From positions 872,392 through 936,391 of the forward strand of contig NW_003101677.1 of the NCBI RefSeq assembly GCF_000003855.2: 64,000 nucleotides of DNA, given 5' to 3'. This document shows positions 32,272 through 44,307 of this stretch, piece after piece (positions within the stretch are counted from its first letter, which is position 1; each line of letters starts with the position of its first letter). The DNA is from Blastomyces gilchristii SLH14081. Taxonomy: Eukaryota; Ascomycota; Eurotiomycetes; Onygenales; Ajellomycetaceae. The notes beneath the pieces were generated by a model. The model was not told the origin of the DNA and did no database searches. It saw only the letters and a list, made by a program, of their open reading frames with translations. The position numbers and the translations under genes were made by a program.

Positions 32272-34939
32272 ATGCCTCCTTCAGGAATTCAGACTCCCCA
32301 CAAGGATGATATTGACGAAACGTGAGTTTTTTTGCGCCACCGTTTATGAATTTACACACGGGCTATTTCAAGCAAGGATTCAGGAACATCAGAGCTAACC
32401 TGAGGGCAGATGGGCGTATCTGGAAAAGGGTGTCGAGCGGGTTATGACCCAGTTGGAGGGTGGGATTGACATGCTTACGGTTAGTGTTTATTAACCCTTC
32501 CTGGGATTAGTTCAAGAAGTAAATGCTAACTAGATATGCTATTTCTCTTTAGTATATGGGCGTTTACACGTCAGTAACACTCGTGCCTGTTTTCAATAAT
32601 CAAGACTATCCTAGCAGACTAACGACGTCAATAGGGCCGTTCACAACTTCTGCACCTCCCAAAAAGCCATTTCAACCCCTAGCAGTCCAGCGTCACATGG
32701 TGGCCATCGTGGAGGTGAGTTGTGATTTGGTTTGTACCGCGAATTTAAATGAGTATTTCTAACCTGTATAATGTGTAGCCCACCTTCTTGGAGAGGAACT
32801 ATATAATCTCCTCGGCATATATCTCTCCCGTCATCTCAATGACGTTTACGAATCCTCCCTAAGCCATTCTGATGAATCTCTGTTGGCATTTTACATCCGC
32901 GAGTGGACTCGTTACACCACAGCAGCACAATATATCAATCATCTTTTCAAATACCTTAACCGTCATTGGGTAAAACGAGAAGTTGATGAGGGGAAGAAAG
33001 ATATTTACGACGTCTACACCCTCCATCTGGTAAAATGGAAGGAAGATTTCTTCAAGAAGGTGCAAAAGAGCGTCATGGATGCCGTACTGAAGCTCGTGGA
33101 GAAGCAACGGAATGGCGAAACCATTGAACAGTCCCAAATTAAAAGTATCGTCGACTCATTCGTCTCCCTCGGTCTCGATGAGAATGATAGTACAAAGTCC
33201 ACGCTGGTGGTATACCAGTTCTACTTCGAGAAGCCTTTCATAGAGGCTACCAGAGTCTACTATGAAAACGAGTCAAAGCGGTTTGTAGCTGAAAACAGCG
33301 TGGTGGAGTACATGAAAAAGGCGGAAGCTCGCCTCGAAGAAGAACGGGCCCGGGTTGACCTCTACCTTCACCCCGACATCACCAAAAATTTAACGGAAAC
33401 ATGCTTGGATGTCCTGGTGACTGCTCATTCCCCGCTACTGCGGGATGAATTCCAAGCTCTTCTAGATACCGAACGTCAAGATGATCTTGCCCGTATGTAT
33501 CGATTGCTTTCTCGAATTAAGGACGGTTTAGACCCGTTACGTAACAAATTTGAGACCCACGTTCGGAAAGCTGGGCTTGCGGCTGTCGAAAAAGTGGCGC
33601 CTAATGGAGATGCGGTCGAGCCCAAGGTCTACATTGATGCCCTGTTACAGGTTCATACCAAGTACCAATCTATGGTAAACAATGCCTTTGCGGGAGAGTC
33701 GGAGTTTGTCCGCTCGCTGGATAATGCTTGTCGAGAATTTGTCAACCGTAATACAATTTGCAGCACAAGTTCGACGAAGTCTCCTGAACTGCTTGCTCGG
33801 TACACTGATTCCCTTCTGAAGAAGGGAGTTAAATCTCCAGAAGAGTCGGAATTGGAAGAGATGCTTGTTCAGATCATGACTGTCTTCAAGTATATTGAAG
33901 ACAAGGACGTTTTCCAGAAGTTCTATTCTAGAATGCTGGCCAAACGCCTCGTGCATGTCAGCTCCGTTTCTGATGATGCGGAAACCAGCATGATTAGCAA
34001 ACTGAAAGAGGCCTGTGGCTTCGAATATACGAATAAACTCCAGCGAATGTTCCAGGACATCCAAATCTCGAAGGATCTCAACGCCAGCTACCGGGATTGG
34101 CAAGAGAAGGTCCTGGATGACGAGGACAGGAAGAAGCTAGTGGACCCCCATTTCCAGATCCTCGGAACGGGATTCTGGCCCCTTACCGCTCCGACAACCC
34201 AATTCATCCCCCCCCAGGAAATCGTCAAGACAACAGAGCGATTTAAGAACTTCTACTTTGACAAACACAACGGTCGCAAACTTACATGGCTATGGAATCT
34301 ATGCAAGGGCGAGATCCGTGCGAACTACATCAAAAACACAAAAGTACCATATACATTCCAGGTATCGACCTACCAGATGGGAATCCTCCTCCTGTTTAAC
34401 GAAAGCGACACGCTGAGCTTCTCCGATATCGAAAAGGGGACAGCACTCGCGCCGGAGGCTCTCGAACCTAACCTTGGTATCCTCGTCAAAGCTAAAGTTG
34501 TGATCCCTTCACCCGAGAACGGCAAACCATGTCCTGGAACCTCCTATTCTCTAAACTACAATTTCAAAGCAAAGAAGATTAAAGTCAACCTTAACATCTC
34601 CGTCAAGTCGGAACAAAAGCATGAGACGGATGACACGCACAAGACTATTGATGAGGATAGGAAACTTCTCCTCCAGGTACGTTTCTTTTCTCTTTTTTCC
34701 CCGGACTTTCATCTATCTACATATAAAATTAGGTGCTAACTGTATATTAGTCGGCCATTGTCCGTATCATGAAATCCCGTAAAAAGATGAAACACGTCCA
34801 ACTCGTGCAGGAGGTGATCCAACAAGTGAAAGCCCGCTTCCCGCCCAAGGTACCGGATATCAAAAAGAATATCGAAGCGCTGATGGAGAAGGAGTATATT
34901 GAGCGGCTGGATGGGGACGATTTGGCGTATATTGCTTAA
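32272..34939 (+). CDS. culA: Cullin 1 (SCF ubiquitin ligase scaffold, CulA/Cdc53)
   Basis: Six exons (32272-32321, 32410-32479, 32553-32569, 32635-32714, 32779-34676, 34751-34939) give 767 residues. Exon 3 is only 17 nt. The protein is the scaffold of SCF ubiquitin ligases, binding Skp1/F-box at its N-terminal repeats and Rbx1 at its C-terminal cullin homology domain. Visible landmarks are WAYLEKGV near the start, YTHL-type residues in [15 protein letters not shown], the cullin homology region with [15 protein letters not shown] and [29 protein letters not shown], and the winged-helix end with the neddylation site [13 protein letters not shown] (the acceptor Lys in the last exon) and the terminal [14 protein letters not shown]. 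Start context and all five junctions are consistent. Overall resemblance is to cullin 1 rather than cullins 3 or 4. Confidence 0.95.
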
Positions 34940-37277
34940 AGGCCTTGTTCTCTTCTCTTTTTCCCTTTCTAATCATATTCGACGAGCAGCAGCAGCAACA
35001 AATGAAGCGGGCGAAGGATAAGGGGCGGCAGGGAAGTGAAAGGTAGAAATAGACAGAAGTTATGTATCCATACGGCGAAGGTGAGGGGATATATTTGGGA
35101 AGAGGGGGAAGAGGCGGATGAAACGATACCAAAGCGCCGGACGGAGAAGAAAGAGAAGGAAAATAAGGAGAGAAGGGGTTAGGAAGGCATCAATTTGCAA
35201 GAGTAATAAATTGCAAAAAAAAAAAAAAAAACGCGAAGAAGACAGCCAACCACATCAACAATAACACCAACTCAACAGTACTAATTTTCTTTGCTGATTC
35301 GGATCTCTCTACTCTGTACTTCAAACCAAATGAATGTCTGTCGAGTTCTTTATCTGCAGAGTCAGTCTGTTGTATACAATGTGAGCAGACATTGACTTAG
35401 CTCATTTGATATGCTTAGTATCTGTTTGCCGTTTTCATCTAATTCTTCAAGTATGAAAAGAAGTCTTCTATTGTAATATATGTGATTCAAAGGCTTCTTA
35501 TATATAAGATAAAATAATTAGTGGAGTCACTAGGTGTAACGTGGCGGAACCGAAGCAGTAGCTAAACAGCAGCGTCACGTAGGTAGTATCTAGTGAGAAG
35601 CTGTATGAGTAGGCTTGACTAGACTGGCCGGTGGGACTCCCATACATTTCTTGGTGTGAGTCCCACCAGGACTGAGCATCAAAAAATTCTGAAAATGGAT
35701 CATTTTTTTTCAGAAATGGTGTGAAAAATGACCAGATTTAATTCAAGAATAGTGAAATGGGAGTAATTTCTCAGAATAAACAGTGAAAGATGATCATTTT
35801 TCAAAAATGTAAGAAACCCACTCCTCGCGGATCCTTTACCCCTATTCCTATCTCTCACATAACCAATAGAGTTAGCAGCCCTTGGGCTACACACAAGTTC
35901 AGCAGTCAAATAAAAGATCAACAGAGCTGAATAATCAACAGAGATAATCATTGCTATGAAAAGCCTGCAGAGTTAGCAGTCAAATGGAAAGTCAACAGAG
36001 TCAAATAATCAGAGTGAAGTCATCACAGAATCACTGAATGAGGCGATTTGAAGCTGAATAATAGCTTGTGTATGCAATGATAGCATGTAGTGAAAGAATA
36101 TAGCAATGATTAGAGTGGATTCTTATACACAAGAGAGACATAACCTGATGGAGGAGTTCTTGGAGTAGTTGGTTTTATTATAATTTATGAGAAGCTTGCG
36201 ATCGCCGATCACGTGGATCGGCGGCTGTAGCGAGTGTGTGGGCAGAAGCGGTCGGCCCGCAAGGAAGGCAATCCGACAAAGTTTTTAACACTACTCTGTA
36301 AACTATTTACAATAATAAAAGCTTTTAAATTAATTGAGATAACATCTGATAGAAAAACTAATTCAAAGAATATGTAAATATTTTCATATAGTCAAACTGC
36401 TCTGAAAAAACTTAGAAATAGTCACAGGATCACCCCACCTTTATTTTTCTACGCCTGTTTTATCTATTCCATGATTCTACTCTACTTGCATGTTCTCTTG
36501 CAGCTCTCCCCCGGAGAAGACTTCTATTAGTCACCTGCACCTTCTACTTGATATGACTTCACAGATCTACGTTGCTAAGCCGTGGCATTGATCTTCATGT
36601 GCTGGGTTCCACCTTGAAGCGGGACTGGCTCTCTCTCTTGACAGGGGACGGCTCTTGAGACTGCTGGATCCATTTTCAGCTGAAGGCTAACGCGTTCAGA
36701 TCACTCAGCTCTAGAGATTGGATGGAATAACTCTGCTGAGGTGAAGAGACAGTGTTCGGTTTTTCAACTTACAGGAGATAAAAGACTGCTGGGTTCTTGC
36801 TCCAGAGTGTGTATTATAGAATGTCTCACTTTCACTGGTATCAGCAAGAAGCTGCATTTTCTAAAGAGTTTAAAGATGATCTATGCATGGTGGAAGAACA
36901 GGCAGAGAATAGCATGATAGAGAAACTAAAATACCAGAAGAATATCAGCCCTATAACAACCAGCATATAAGATTTCATTTCTTCACGCAAGCAAGAGTCA
37001 TAGAGATGATTGAAGCTGTACCAGGTCTGGCAGGGATAATGTAGAAGTACAAACTGATGCTCACCTTGGACAAAATGAGGATGTATGCGCGATGAATTGA
37101 CGCTGGCCAGATTATTAGAGCAAGCAGCGAAACAGAGGAGGAGTAAAAAAGTAAAGCAACTTAAAGAGATTAAAATGATAGAAGAGCACAACACAGCAGT
37201 AGACTGTGACACATATCAGTGAGAGACAGAAAGAAGAGAAGAACAAATACCACCGCCTCCTATGTTCTACACCCAAT
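34940..37277. other. AT-rich, repeat-bearing intergenic stretch
   Basis: 34950-35230 is probably cullin 3' sequence and ends in a poly(A) run (35214-35231). From about 35450 to 36420 composition becomes AT-rich with imperfect repeats: related ATGATCATTTTT and TGGATCATTTTT segments (35696-35810) and an approximate direct repeat (35868-36020). A GCGATCGC palindrome lies at about 36188. Frames at 36841-37324 (-) are not coding-like. A decayed mobile element is possible but no transposase or terminal repeats could be recognised. Confidence 0.4.
35868..36020. repeat. Approximate direct repeat, about 90 nt period
   Basis: The segment from GTTAGCAGCC (35871) with CAGTCAAATAAAAGATCAAC and CTGAATAATCAACAGAG is echoed from GTTAGCAGTC (35970) with CAAATGGAAAGTCAACAGAG and TCAAATAATCAGAG. 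Similarity is clear but imperfect, as in an old tandem duplication. Confidence 0.5.
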
Positions 37278-38453
37278 TTAAAGTCCCGCCGTAGCACCAC
37301 CCGCTTCAACCTCAGACTGCTCACTAGTATCCACCGCGGTGGTCGTTTTGATGGGAGAGGGATCGAGGGACGTAAGAAACGAATTTTCTTGCTCGTCTGA
37401 GGAGCTTTCAGAGTGACGCTCTACGGGTCCTTGCTGAAAGTCGTTGGAACCAAGCCAATCCCTCACACTGGGAGCTGCCTCTCCAACTAGCATGTCGTCA
37501 TCGTCGTCGTCTTCATCGTAGCCTTGGTACTCAACAGCCGCCGACATAGATAACACACGGTTCAATGCCCACTGCATTTCTAGTAGTTCTCGACTAGGGA
37601 GCGGCAGTCGTTTAGGATCAGTGGTTTCGAAGACGACTTTGTGACCCGAAGTTATGGACTGGCCATCGATATGGATAGGGACAGTCTGAACGCCATTCCT
37701 ATAAGAAGAATTCTGTAAACCTCTGCTCGACAGGGTTGGAGTATCAAGAGGAATGGAATCTAGCGGTCCATGGTTGTATCTCGGCAGCCAATGGATCTCA
37801 GCCTCCAGCTTGGTTTTATCGTCGTTGTAGTTTAGCGGACGAATCGCGAAATGGCCATCTCCCCACAAGGTATGCATAGTATTGTTCATACATATCAAGT
37901 TAAAGCAGGCGTCAAATGGTTTCAGCGGGTTTTCGGGATCACGGAATATCAACGACCGCCAGGAGTTGATCTTGTCTTGGGTCCAGAAGGCCTGGAGCAC
38001 GTTCCAGAAGTGGGAAATTCGACGTGTATTTGAAGACTCGATAAGGCAGTTGGGATAGATATGTGCCACTTGGTAGGGGGCTGCTTTCGTAAACACACAT
38101 CTTTCTCTGTCGCGCTCTTCAGCAAGTGCTCTTGGTCCTCCTGCACGTTTCAGTCTCTTCCTTGGACGCCCTCCATCACTAGATCCCGAGTCCGATACTT
38201 GCGATTTTTGGTCATCTGCGGGGCTCTGGCGCCATGCGAGAGCGAGTCTGAAGCATTGGTCGGCAAATGCGGCGACAAAATATGGGGCTTTTTGTGCATT
38301 CGCAACGAGCCATCTCAACCTCTCGAGATCGCAGACATGGGCACAGGCCCAGAATGCGGGTAAAACTGGCTCATTATTCAGCGCCTTAGCTAGTTCACCG
38401 ACTAAGCCCTTTCGTTCCTCAGATGGCCCGTCTAAATGTTCGTTGGTCGACAT
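37278..38453 (-). CDS. HNH_2-type nuclease-domain protein
   Basis: A 391-residue intronless protein. The core ERDRERCVFTKAAPYQVAHI is the start of the fungal HNH_2 domain, in which a metal-binding His follows the Cys motif (the AHI in place of a second Cys pair); FDACFNLICMNNTMHTLWG follows about 55 residues later and HWLP near residue 220. Similar proteins occur in many copies in fungal genomes, often variable between strains, and their function is not known. The N-terminal 90 residues are helical (GLVGELAKALNNEPVLPAFW). The tail is acidic and Ser-rich with a DDDDDD run, so likely disordered. Choosing the ATG at 38453 avoids a non-ATG extension to 38507. Enzyme activity is not established. 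Confidence 0.75.
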   Translation of the reverse strand: MSTNEHLDGPSEERKGLVGELAKALNNEPVLPAFWACAHVCDLERLRWLVANAQKAPYFVAAFADQCFRLALAWRQSPADDQKSQVSDSGSSDGGRPRKRLKRAGGPRALAEERDRERCVFTKAAPYQVAHIYPNCLIESSNTRRISHFWNVLQAFWTQDKINSWRSLIFRDPENPLKPFDACFNLICMNNTMHTLWGDGHFAIRPLNYNDDKTKLEAEIHWLPRYNHGPLDSIPLDTPTLSSRGLQNSSYRNGVQTVPIHIDGQSITSGHKVVFETTDPKRLPLPSRELLEMQWALNRVLSMSAAVEYQGYDEDDDDDDMLVGEAAPSVRDWLGSNDFQQGPVERHSESSSDEQENSFLTSLDPSPIKTTTAVDTSEQSEVEAGGATAGL

Positions 38454-38877
38454 CCTGGAAATTACGAAAAGCGAACGATTTAGCAAGGATAGTGAGTGAG
38501 GCCGCAAGTACAGCTTAAATTCTTAGCACTAATCAAAACTTTTGAGAGAATTCTCCGTATTCTAATGATATTAATTAGAGCTACCTAGATCAAATAGATT
38601 ACAAAAATTATATTAAAACACATCAATCCAGCTGAGCTCTCATATTATCCAGGAGTTTTCGTGTATTTAATACACTAATGTACACGCTAAAGTTACGCTA
38701 ATTGTTGCACTAAATACGCCCCAGAACGCCATGCTTATAAGGAGCTAAACTGTATAAGGAAGGTCATTACTGCGAAAGGCGGTCCCTCTCGCCCCCCCTA
38801 TTAGCTTTATCAAAAGAACGACCAAAGAACAAATTTATTAAAAAGGGGAGGGAATAAAAACAGACAAAGAAACCAAT
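38454..38877. other. Intergenic region, AT-rich
   Basis: Divergent space between the HNH_2 gene and the monooxygenase pseudogene. AT-rich with GTGTATTTAATACAC-like palindromic sequence near 38660-38685. No gene is seen. Confidence 0.45.
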
Positions 38878-40665
38878 ATGCACCCCCCCCCCACAACTAC
38901 CACGACACCCTCATCATGGGCGCCGGCTTCAGCGGCACCTACCAACTCCACTCCCTCCTCACCAACCATCCCAACAAGCGCAGCACGACCACCACCACCA
39001 ACCCCCCACAGCCCACCTAATCGACGAAACCCCTGGAAGGGGAAGGGGAAGGGTCCATCGGCGGCACCGGGTTCTGGAACCGCTACCCAGGCGCCCTCTC
39101 CGACACCGAAAGCGTCGTCTACAGCTACTCGTGGGCCAGGGCCGATCGGCGCAGCTACCCCTGGCACCGCCGGTATCTGACGCAGCCGGACGTACTCGCG
39201 TATCTGCCGCATGTGGTGCGCAGGCATTGGTTGCGGCATATGTCGCCGAATGTGCGGGATGGAGGATGCTGGGAACGGGAGTGTGGAGGGTTATTGGCTG
39301 TGAGAGGTGCGGAGGGGAATTTAAAGGGGAAATTGAAAGAGGAAAGGGGAAGGGGGAAAGGGGGGAAGGGGGGGAGGGGGGGAGAGGGAGAAGAAAGATT
39401 ACCCTTCCAATAAACCCCGCCTAATGTAGTGGAGTGACGGGGCTGGGTTTTCTCTCCAAGAAGAATTTCCAGAACATACACTGCATGGGAGATTTCAGGG
39501 GTACGCTATGCCACACGGCCGCCTGGCCGGTGGATCTAGACGTGCGCGATAAGCGCGTTGGCCTCATCGGCACCGGGTTCACGGGCAAACAGGTCATAAC
39601 GGCGATTGCGGGCCAAGTGAAGAGGCTGACCTGTTTCCAGCGGCGACGGGCCCGTCAGCGCCTCTCACCGCGCCAAGATCAATCGAGACTATGACGCGAT
39701 CATGGCGCAGGTGCAGAACTCCCTGTTCGGTTGCGGGTTCGAGGAATCGACGCGCGCCTACGAGTCTGTGCCGGAGGCGGAGCGGGAGGCTATCTTCGAG
39801 CAGCTGTGGGAACACGGGAACGGGTTCCATTTCATGTTTGGCGGATTTAGCGACATCTCTACCAACCCCGTCGCGAACGAGGCGGCGTGTACTTTCATTC
39901 GGAAGAAGATTGGAGAGATCGTCCACGGTCCGGAGAAGGCGAGGATTCTCATGCCCACGGACCGGTATGCGCGGCGCCCGCTTTGTGATAGTGGCTACTG
40001 CGAGCAGTTTAATAGGGTCAATGTCCATATTGTCGACGTGGGTGCGGGAAACCCCATTTCACACTTCGCAGAAAGGGGCCTTGTGACACAGGATGGGACG
40101 GAGTATGAATTGGATGTTGTGATGTTCGCTACCGGCTTTGACGCGGTCGATGGCAGCTACACCAGACTACAAATCCGCGGCGTGGGCGGGAAGACATTAC
40201 AGGAACATTGGGCTGAAGGAGGCCAGACGAGCTACCTGGGAATCTCCGTCCCCAATTTCCCCAATCTCTTCGTGATTACGGGACCACAGGGTCCGTTCAC
40301 TAATGTTCCTCCGGCCATCGAGACGCAAGTGAGGTTTCATTTCTTTCTTGATTGGAAAAGCTCAGTTGAGCAGGAAAGCTGCGGCAGCTGCTGGGACAGG
40401 TGGAGGAAGCGCTGGTACAGTCACTGCAACGGCGGAGAGTGAGAAAATGTGGTTGCAGACGTTCCAGAAGATTGCGGAAGGGAGTCTGTTTAGTGGGACT
40501 GCGTCATGGCTTTTTGGTAGCAATGTAAGCGGGACGAAGTCGGGGGTGCGGTTTTACCTCGCCGGGTTGAGGAGTTATATTCAGGTGCTGAAGATGGTGG
40601 CTGAGAAAGACTTTAGAGGGTTTAAATCACTTGTAAAAGGAAGCTCGGGTAGGATGAAACTGTGA
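38878..40665 (+). pseudogene. Baeyer-Villiger-type flavin monooxygenase pseudogene
   Basis: Pieces of one FAD/NADPH monooxygenase lie in order but in different frames. The FAD fingerprint region (LIMGAGFSGTYQLHSLL) appears right after a 10-nt poly(C) run that puts it out of frame with the ATG at 38878. FWNRYPGALSDTES, SYSWARADRRSYPW and YLTQPDVLAYL follow, again frame-shifted. A purine/G-rich tract (39340-39400) replaces conserved sequence. GDFRGTLCHTAAWPV, VGLIGTGFTGKQ (NADP site) and LTCFQR come next, then a frame change at about 39640 to GDGPVSASHRAKINRDYDAI and a long intact part to QGPFTNVPPAIETQV. The last part (EKMWLQTFQKIAEGSLF, ending 40665) is in yet another frame. Such enzymes oxidise ketones to esters. 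Several disruptions make this a dead copy unless the assembly is wrong. Confidence 0.8.
39340..39400 (+). repeat. G-rich polypurine tract, possible quadruplex
   Basis: Repeated runs of four to seven G separated by A or AA occupy about 50 nt inside the monooxygenase pseudogene. Four or more runs close together fit a G-quadruplex motif on the + strand. Confidence 0.7.
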
Positions 40666-42743
40666 AAGGCTACGTACTCTAAGCGTAGTGACCTTGAGAA
40701 AAGGCGGAAGCAGATAGGGAAACAGAATCATACCTTTTTAAGTCGACAGAGTAACGGCGAGCGTACCCCAAAGCTAACCATTTCAATGAATACCCATTTC
40801 CGGAGCACGTCAATTCAATGCCAGTTGATCATAAGGATAATCAATGCCCCTGAGGAAGCCATGCATGTATCGTATCTGATGTGAGTGAGCCAGCGGAAAC
40901 TTCATCGAGAAGCTGAACTCTGCCAAAAACTAGAGTAAATCAGCTATGATATTAAAATTCTTGTTATCACGATATAAAATAGGTACAAAGCAGAAAATAT
41001 CTACCCATAGATGAAGAACCAGATGGAAAGGAGAAGAACTGAATCAATGAATAACCCTCCACACATATATCTCATGGAAAAAAAAAAGGTCAGTTAATAG
41101 CGAAGTAATAACGTAAGATAAAAGAAATGGGAGTCAAAAGCGTTTGAGAGCAGTAAAATAAAGGTCAAACTTTTTTTTCTGGTGAACAAAGATTAGTATA
41201 TGTAGAAATGTCAAGAGAGATATGGTGGGGAGATATAGGAATATAGAAACAGAGCCGTTACTTGCATTGACATAGATGCAAGCCAAAAAGAAAAAAAATT
41301 CAAGTGTCGGTACGAGATGAAGTGAAATGGAAAAGGGCCAAAAAAAATCAAAGCAAAATCGAAACGTAAATAACTTGTAACAGCATACATAAAATAGTGA
41401 TATCAGACAAGCAAGAGCGCAAAGAAAAGTTAAAATAAACCATCAAAAAAGAGAAAAAAAGAAAAAAAGAAAAAAGAAAAAAGAAAAAGCCCCCAATAGG
41501 AAAAGCCCAGAGGTAGAAAACACACTCTCACACAAATCCAGGCAGAACAAGAAATCAGCTTCGAGGCAAAAATGTCATAAGAGCAAAATAAAACCAAAAG
41601 CAAAAGAAAAGAGGAAAAAAACCAGAGAATGAAGGGGTTAGGGACAGGTAACATAGGAATGATTTCCTACATAATGGATCAAGAACAATAACGTTATCTT
41701 CGGACATATAGGCTTATACAAACACAGCGGGAAATCGATGGTGGGTGCAAAAACCCCACCTTCCCCCCTCCCCCAGATAAAAATCATATACATATATAGA
41801 CAAGGAAGATTGTAACAGCGAAAAAGGTATTGCCCCACGATCACGATGCGCGCGATCGCTCGAGTATACCTGCTCGCAAAAGGGACATGGACAGGAACCC
41901 GGGCGTGGTGGACACAAGCTGAATCACCACTTGCACACACACACCTGCACTAGAAGTAGATATCAAGACGGGTAGGGAGGCCAGGTTAGCCCGTTCTTTC
42001 CAGCCCACCGCTCGCAACAAATGTCTGTGGATTTGAAATCAAGGAAAGAGATCGGGAATAGGGGGTAACAGGAAGACACATACATAGATTGATAAATAGC
42101 AAGAAATCGCAATGAAATCGCAATAAGGCGTAGGGACGAGAGAAAATTGGAAGGAGAACAGTAGTTAAAAAAAAAGACAGACCAGAGAGCAATGAAAAAG
42201 GAACAAAAATGAACGAAGCTGACTACAGGTTGCGCAAAGAATCGGACTAAGAAATCAAAAGCAGGCTTCTTGGAAGAAATGGAAATAATATCCAAGAAAA
42301 AAGGGAAAGAAAAGAAAAATAAATAGTAGATGAAAATAAAATAAAAAGCCGTGGAAAATATCCAACTGCCGTCGTTGTGCCGTGTCGCAATAGAAAAATA
42401 TAAAGAAGTAAAAGGATTAAAAAGGAGGTGGGAAGGGGAAGGTTTGTTGTTTGTTATGCCATACCAGACAGCGCCAAAAAAGCAAAAATAGGAGAAAGAA
42501 AAAGAAAGTTGTCAACGGAATATTCCCAAAAACCCAGTTAAACGCCGTCCGAGCTCCCAGATGAGGAAGCAAAATAGGAATATGAATAAATAAGTAATAA
42601 TCGAAAATGGCGCTAAAGTGCCAATCAATGGAAGCATGTAAGGCATTAGGGCTTTTTCATTTTGAGACTGGTTTCGGAGGTGGTTGGGGAGAGGTGTTTA
42701 TCGTGATCGAGGCAAAGGGGTGGTGGTAGTGACATTCTGTTTT
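40666..42743. other. Gene-free, purine-rich 2.1 kb stretch
   Basis: The + strand is strongly A/G-rich with GAAAAAA-type tracts (41443-41490), so pyrimidine-rich in the sense of the G-alpha gene that reads leftward. No supported frame is present. Part may be the 3' untranslated region of the G-alpha gene. A GCGATCGC palindrome lies at about 41853. Confidence 0.45.
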
Positions 42744-44307
42744 TCAGAGTATTCCCGAATCCTTGAGGGCGTTTTGCAAAATGGTTTCTTTAACGGCGGC
42801 GAAGACGAGCCGGATGTTTGAGGTATCGGTAGCTTGTGTGAGGCTAGCAAGGGAGGGATTGAGGGTTAGTTGAAAGGTATGAGACGCGCCTAAAAGGAAT
42901 ATAAAAATCGATGTTGAACGTAAAATCATGAAGAGAACATACTGAGGGTAGAGATTCAAATGCGCCCGGTTTACTTGATTGAATCTCCATAGGAGGTATT
43001 TGGCAGCTCGGTTAACGTCGTTGCCGCCAGAGTAATCAGGGAAGTACTTGTTAAGCGGGGACCGGCCGAGTTTCTGTCTGAAGAGGTCGACCTTGTTTAA
43101 GAAAAGGATAATACTCGTTCGCATAAACCACCGGGAATTAACAACAGAGTCAAACAACACTAAGCTTTCCATCATGCGGTTCTTTTGCGGTTCGCGGTTA
43201 GAACCAATTGACAAATCACAAATAAAGCAGCGGAGCGAGGAGAAAAACAACATACCTGATTACTTTCTTCCAACAACACTTGATCATACTCGCTCAATGC
43301 AACGCAGAATATTATCGATGTTACGTTTTCAAAACAGTGAATCCACTTTTTTCGTTCGCTCCGTTGACCCCCAACATCGAACATGCTAAAGTAAGGAAGA
43401 AATATGTCAATATCAACGCCTATGCGCTCCCAAGTTAAAAGTAGGGTAGATCAAGCGCACTGAATACTCAATTGACCCATTGTAAACCTGGTTTCATATA
43501 TACCGGTGGTCTTAGTTCTGGCGCGAAGAACATCGGCCTCGTTGGGTATGTAGTCCGGCGCAGTAATACGTTTCGCTTCGTCGAAAAAACTATGGAGAAA
43601 TTATTAGACTATACGGCCCATCTAAATAAAACAAAGGTAGGGCCACTAAACGTCGGCGAGGGGCCATACTAAGGTGCTGAATCCATGAGATAGAACTCGT
43701 TCTGGTGCTCTAATACGGTTGGCATGATGGGGTCGTTCCACAGATACGTCACAGCATCGCCCACTTTCGGATCTATTGGGGTGTTTGGGTCGGGATCGAT
43801 CTGGTATGAGTTTAGGTACTCCATGTATTCTTTGACTTTCGGGCTGGAGGGTTGTAATTCGAAATGGTGCAGGGCGCCTATCAGGTCCTTTGCGCAATCT
43901 AACAGGTTTTTGTAAACTGTCGAGCGGCACATGGTAAGCTCCTCCACAGAATACCCATTCTGATGAATAATCTTCATCTGCTTTACGATGGTCGATTTCC
44001 CGCTCTCTCCCGAACCTGTAAAATGAACCGTCAGAACACAATTCCCTCGCTGCCTCTTTCTTTCTGCATTTCTCTCTCTCTCTGTGTGTGTCTCACTGAC
44101 GGAATCAATCGCAACCGTTGACAAAGCCGCGTGCAATCTATCATAGGTTTTAGGGGGGGAAATAGGCAGAAATTACGGACCAAGCAGTAGAATCTTGCAT
44201 TCCCTCCGTAATCGCTTCATATCATCCTCAATGCCTTTGTCTATCATTTGACTCCTCTTCTTCTGTTCCACATCGCCGCCGGAAGTTGAGCTACAACACC
44301 CGCCCAT
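42744..44307 (-). CDS. Heterotrimeric G-protein alpha subunit, group III (GanB/Gpa3 type)
   Basis: Six exons (44307-44181, 44015-43670, 43589-43461, 43385-43256, 43181-42943, 42843-42744) give 356 residues. The start MGGCCSS carries a myristoylation Gly and palmitoylation Cys residues. GTPase motifs follow: G1 [12 protein letters not shown] formed across intron 1, switch I in [10 protein letters not shown]3 [14 protein letters not shown]4 FLNKVDLF and G5 LTQATDTSN formed across the last intron. The C terminus DSGIL lacks the Cys modified by pertussis toxin, and the whole is closest by eye to Aspergillus GanB, the group III subunits that feed cAMP-PKA sensing and conidial germination. Most introns have normal donors; intron 1 has GTCCGT. 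Receptor and effector are inferred from the group. Confidence 0.93.

Noticed and set aside
41430..42295. Several minus-strand Phe-rich frames
   Set aside because: Result of the purine-rich + strand; no coding features.
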